Position numbers and translations under genes: made by a program. A DNA stretch of 7,819 bases from CAZBQG01 sp964493945 (GTDB lineage: Bacteria > Pseudomonadota > Alphaproteobacteria > Rhodospirillales > UBA2165), in assembly GCA_964493945.1 (NCBI GenBank), contig CAZBQG010000214.1, positions 1 to 7,819 on the forward strand, in the 5' to 3' direction. This document shows, piece by piece, positions 5,796-7,819 of this stretch (position 1 is its first letter; every line of letters begins with the position of its first letter). The notes beneath the pieces are model-generated. The model was not told the DNA's origin. It did no database searches and worked only from the letters and a program-made list of their open reading frames with translations.

Positions 5796-6818
5796 CTACT
5801 CCGCCGCCGCCATCTCCCCCGCGATCATCCGGTCCAGCAGGCTGCGGGCCTGAAGCCCGCCCTCATCGCCCAACGTGCTGACTTCGGGCCAGGCCGGGTC
5901 CAGATTTATGATCTTTTGGCCGGCCTCCAGCATGTCCTTGTCTTCCAGGAAGGCATCCACCGTCGCCTTGTAGCCCATATCCGAAAAAGCCTGATCATCG
6001 GTGCGGCGGTTGCGGCAACTGCCCTAGAAATAATGGCATGAGGTTTCGGTCTCGGGCGTCATGGAATCCAGGATGATGATTTGTGGGTTTTCCGGGTTCG
6101 ATGGGTCTGCGTTTGATTTGCCCGCCTCCACCGTGCTGATTTCGATCACCACATTGGCGGGCGCGGTGAAGGTCATGATCTTGGTGGTGTCCACCTGCCT
6201 GGTTTCACCCATGGCGGCGAACAGTGGCGAGGGCGGAAGGTCGCGGGAGATGCGTACGCCCCGGACATAATCCTCGCCCCGTTCCCAATCCAGTTCCGGG
6301 TCCACATTCCCGGCGTCGCCGATGCTTTTGATATGCAGGAATGCCAGGTGGGACAGGTCCAGCAGGTTATCAACCATCATCAGATAATCGGCCTCCATAT
6401 CCATGCAATCGCCGAAAGCCGCCCAGCCCGGCGCGTCATCCCAGTGAAAGGTAGGGACCTTGGCCGGGTCGGCAAGCTCTGGATCGCCCATCCAGATCCA
6501 GGCCCAGCCATGCTTTTCGTGGATGGGATAGGACCGCTGTCCGGCGTCCGCCGGAATTTTCGCATCGCCCGGCACCCAGATGAGCTTGCCCGAAGGTTCA
6601 AACAAAAAGCCGCGATACATGCAGCGCAGATTGTCCCCTACCGTTTGGCCTTTTGATAAGGGCACCCGGCGGTGACAGCAGCGGTCATCCAGCGCGACCA
6701 AGGTGCCGTCCTGGGTGCGGTACATGACCACCGGTTCATTGAGAAAGATGCGCCCCTTGGGTTCTTGCGTGATTTCGTGGGACAGGGCCGCACAGTACCA
6801 GGCATTGCGCAAAAACAT
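5796..6818 (-). pseudogene. VanA-type Rieske oxygenase, interrupted by TAG and missing one Rieske His
   Basis: A 340-codon frame for the oxygenase subunit of a Rieske non-heme iron enzyme of the vanillate demethylase/dicamba monooxygenase type, which uses electrons from a separate reductase. The start MFLRNAWYCAA is typical and GGAGG lies five bases upstream. The Rieske domain has Cys47-x-His49 and Cys66, but the fourth ligand, expected as CxYH, is Arg69 (CMYRG). The catalytic iron site NLLDLSHLAFLH supplies His157 and His162. A TAG at 6024-6026 ends translation at residue 264, after CHYF, where the family has Trp (HYFW). The frame then continues with RTDDQAF and FLEDKDMLEA to a natural TAG at 5796-5798; Asp293 in that part is the probable third iron ligand. 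The written product lacks a cluster ligand and an iron ligand, so it should be inactive. It follows the amidohydrolase by 16 bases. No ferredoxin or reductase gene is present. Confidence 0.8.
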
Positions 6819-6834
6819 CTTTCCCTCCCGCTGG

Positions 6835-7716
6835 TTATTCTTCCGGTGGAGTCAGCCTCAAAAGCTTTGCCGCATTGCCTTTCAGGATCATGGGCTTGAC
6901 CTCTTCCTTGATTTTCAGCTCGTCGAAATCGCTGAGCCAGCGGTCCGGCGTGATGACCGGATAGTCGGAGCCAAACAGCACTTTATGTTTGAGCAGGCTG
7001 TTGGCGTAATGGACCAAAATCGGCGGGAAATATTTTGGCGACCAGCCGGACAGATCGATATAGACATTGGGTTTGTGCTGGGCCACGGAAAGGGCCTCTT
7101 CCTGCCAGGGAAATGACGGATGGGCCAGAATGATGGGCATGTCCGGGAAATCCACGGCCACATCGTCCAGATACATGGGATTGGAATATTTGAGCCGGAT
7201 GCCCAGCCCCGCCCTGAGGCCCGATCCGACGCCGGTCTGCCCGGTATGGAACAATGCCGGCTTGCCGCTTTCGGCGATGGCTTCGTAAAGCGGGTAGGCC
7301 ATGCGGTCATTGGGATAAAAGGCCTGTGTGGAGGGGTGGAATTTGAACCCCTGCACGCCGAAATCATTGACCAGACGCCTGGCTTCCCGGGCGCCCATCT
7401 TGCCTTTCCAGGGATCGATGCTGGCGAATGGGATCATGATGTCCGAGTTTTCGTTGGCCAGCTCGGCCACATGCTCGTTGGAATAACGGGTCTGGGCCAT
7501 GGCGTGTTCGGAATCCACCGTAAAGATGACCAGGCCGATTTCCCGTTCGCGGTAATAATCGGCGATTTCGGGAATAGGCTGTGGCTCATATTTGCGCCCG
7601 AAATAGGCCTGCATGCCCGCCGCCTGTCCGCGTTTGTCTTCATAGGCTTCGGTGCCGCAAGGCCCGTCCGCATGGGTGTGAATGTCGATGGCTTTCAGTT
7701 TATTGAGGTCCAGCAT
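6835..7716 (-). CDS. Amidohydrolase-2 / ACMSD-like metal-dependent hydrolase or decarboxylase
   Basis: A 293-residue cytoplasmic TIM-barrel enzyme of the amidohydrolase-2 family, which includes ACMSD, gamma-resorcylate decarboxylase and 5-carboxyvanillate decarboxylase. The metal motif HxH is in IDIHTH (His13, His15). Further expected positions are GFKFHPS (His127), LFHTG (His157), ILAHPSFPW (His199) and LFGSDYP (Asp251). Order and length agree with the family and the frame is intact. The ATG at 7716 has AGGA about nine bases upstream; a TTG one codon earlier is possible. It is the first gene of a minus-strand pair with the Rieske oxygenase, which begins 16 bases downstream. In aromatic pathways such enzymes decarboxylate hydroxylated ring acids or hydrolyse ring-cleavage products; which applies here is inference. 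A lactonase-like hydrolase is another option. Confidence 0.82.
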   Translation of the reverse strand: MLDLNKLKAIDIHTHADGPCGTEAYEDKRGQAAGMQAYFGRKYEPQPIPEIADYYREREIGLVIFTVDSEHAMAQTRYSNEHVAELANENSDIMIPFASIDPWKGKMGAREARRLVNDFGVQGFKFHPSTQAFYPNDRMAYPLYEAIAESGKPALFHTGQTGVGSGLRAGLGIRLKYSNPMYLDDVAVDFPDMPIILAHPSFPWQEEALSVAQHKPNVYIDLSGWSPKYFPPILVHYANSLLKHKVLFGSDYPVITPDRWLSDFDELKIKEEVKPMILKGNAAKLLRLTPPEE

Positions 7717-7819
7717 CAATCCATTTCCTGTCTATCTGTTCCGTTCCTGTTGATCACTATACACCCCTAATACATAGCGTAATTCCGTTGGTCACTCTCC
7801 CGAGCCTAAGATGCGGGGT
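7717..7819. promoter_or_regulatory. Upstream region of the amidohydrolase-Rieske pair
   Basis: These 103 bases lie between the amidohydrolase start and the window edge and contain no gene I can support. On the minus strand TATAGT (7761-7756) is a fair -10 box about 40 bases before the ATG, but no good -35 box stands 16-18 bases upstream. TGATCA at 7751-7756 is a short palindrome touching it. The promoter of the pair is probably here, but the exact boxes are uncertain. Confidence 0.25.

Noticed and set aside
6024..6026. TAG in the Rieske gene as pyrrolysine or programmed readthrough
   Set aside because: The same gene and the transporter gene end naturally with TAG, the family has Trp here, and a second lesion in the Rieske motif points to decay or error.

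Overview
The window is GC-rich and its codon use and gene types suggest an alphaproteobacterium, perhaps of the Rhodospirillales. This is a judgement from protein style; there is no marker gene. It is an accessory, catabolic-looking region with eight protein-coding loci on both strands. No RNA gene, transposase, CRISPR array or prophage gene was seen.

Layout, left to right. (1) A minus-strand gene for a MoaD/ThiS-like beta-grasp protein ending in Gly-Gly (80-412); its operon may continue off the left edge. (2) A gap of about 320 bases with an AT-rich stretch. (3) A plus-strand major facilitator transporter gene (734-1917), complete in outline but broken by three single-base indels. (4) A plus-strand pair: a CRP-type regulator (2013-2720) and a hotdog-fold acyl-CoA thioesterase (2738-3211). 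(5) A minus-strand Baeyer-Villiger-type flavin monooxygenase (start 4666). Its natural end is at 3212, directly against the thioesterase stop, but a TGA at 3299-3301 interrupts the frame. (6) A plus-strand two-domain extradiol (VOC) dioxygenase (4828-5748), divergent from the monooxygenase. (7) A minus-strand pair: an amidohydrolase-2/ACMSD-like protein (6835-7716) followed by a VanA-type Rieske oxygenase (5796-6818). The Rieske gene carries an internal TAG and has lost one Rieske histidine.

Together the genes look like parts of a route for an aromatic or alicyclic compound. The Rieske enzyme would hydroxylate or demethylate, the extradiol enzyme would open the ring, the amidohydrolase/decarboxylase and the flavin monooxygenase would process products, the thioesterase would act on CoA esters, and the MFS protein could carry substrate. 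The substrate cannot be read from the sequence.

The most striking observation is damage. Three of the eight genes (transporter, flavin monooxygenase, Rieske oxygenase) carry inactivating or truncating changes. Both premature stops replace a tryptophan expected from the family and both fit a G-to-A change on the coding strand. Either this is a catabolic cluster in early decay, or the assembly has local errors. The five other genes are intact. I did not find a convincing new defence or mobile system.
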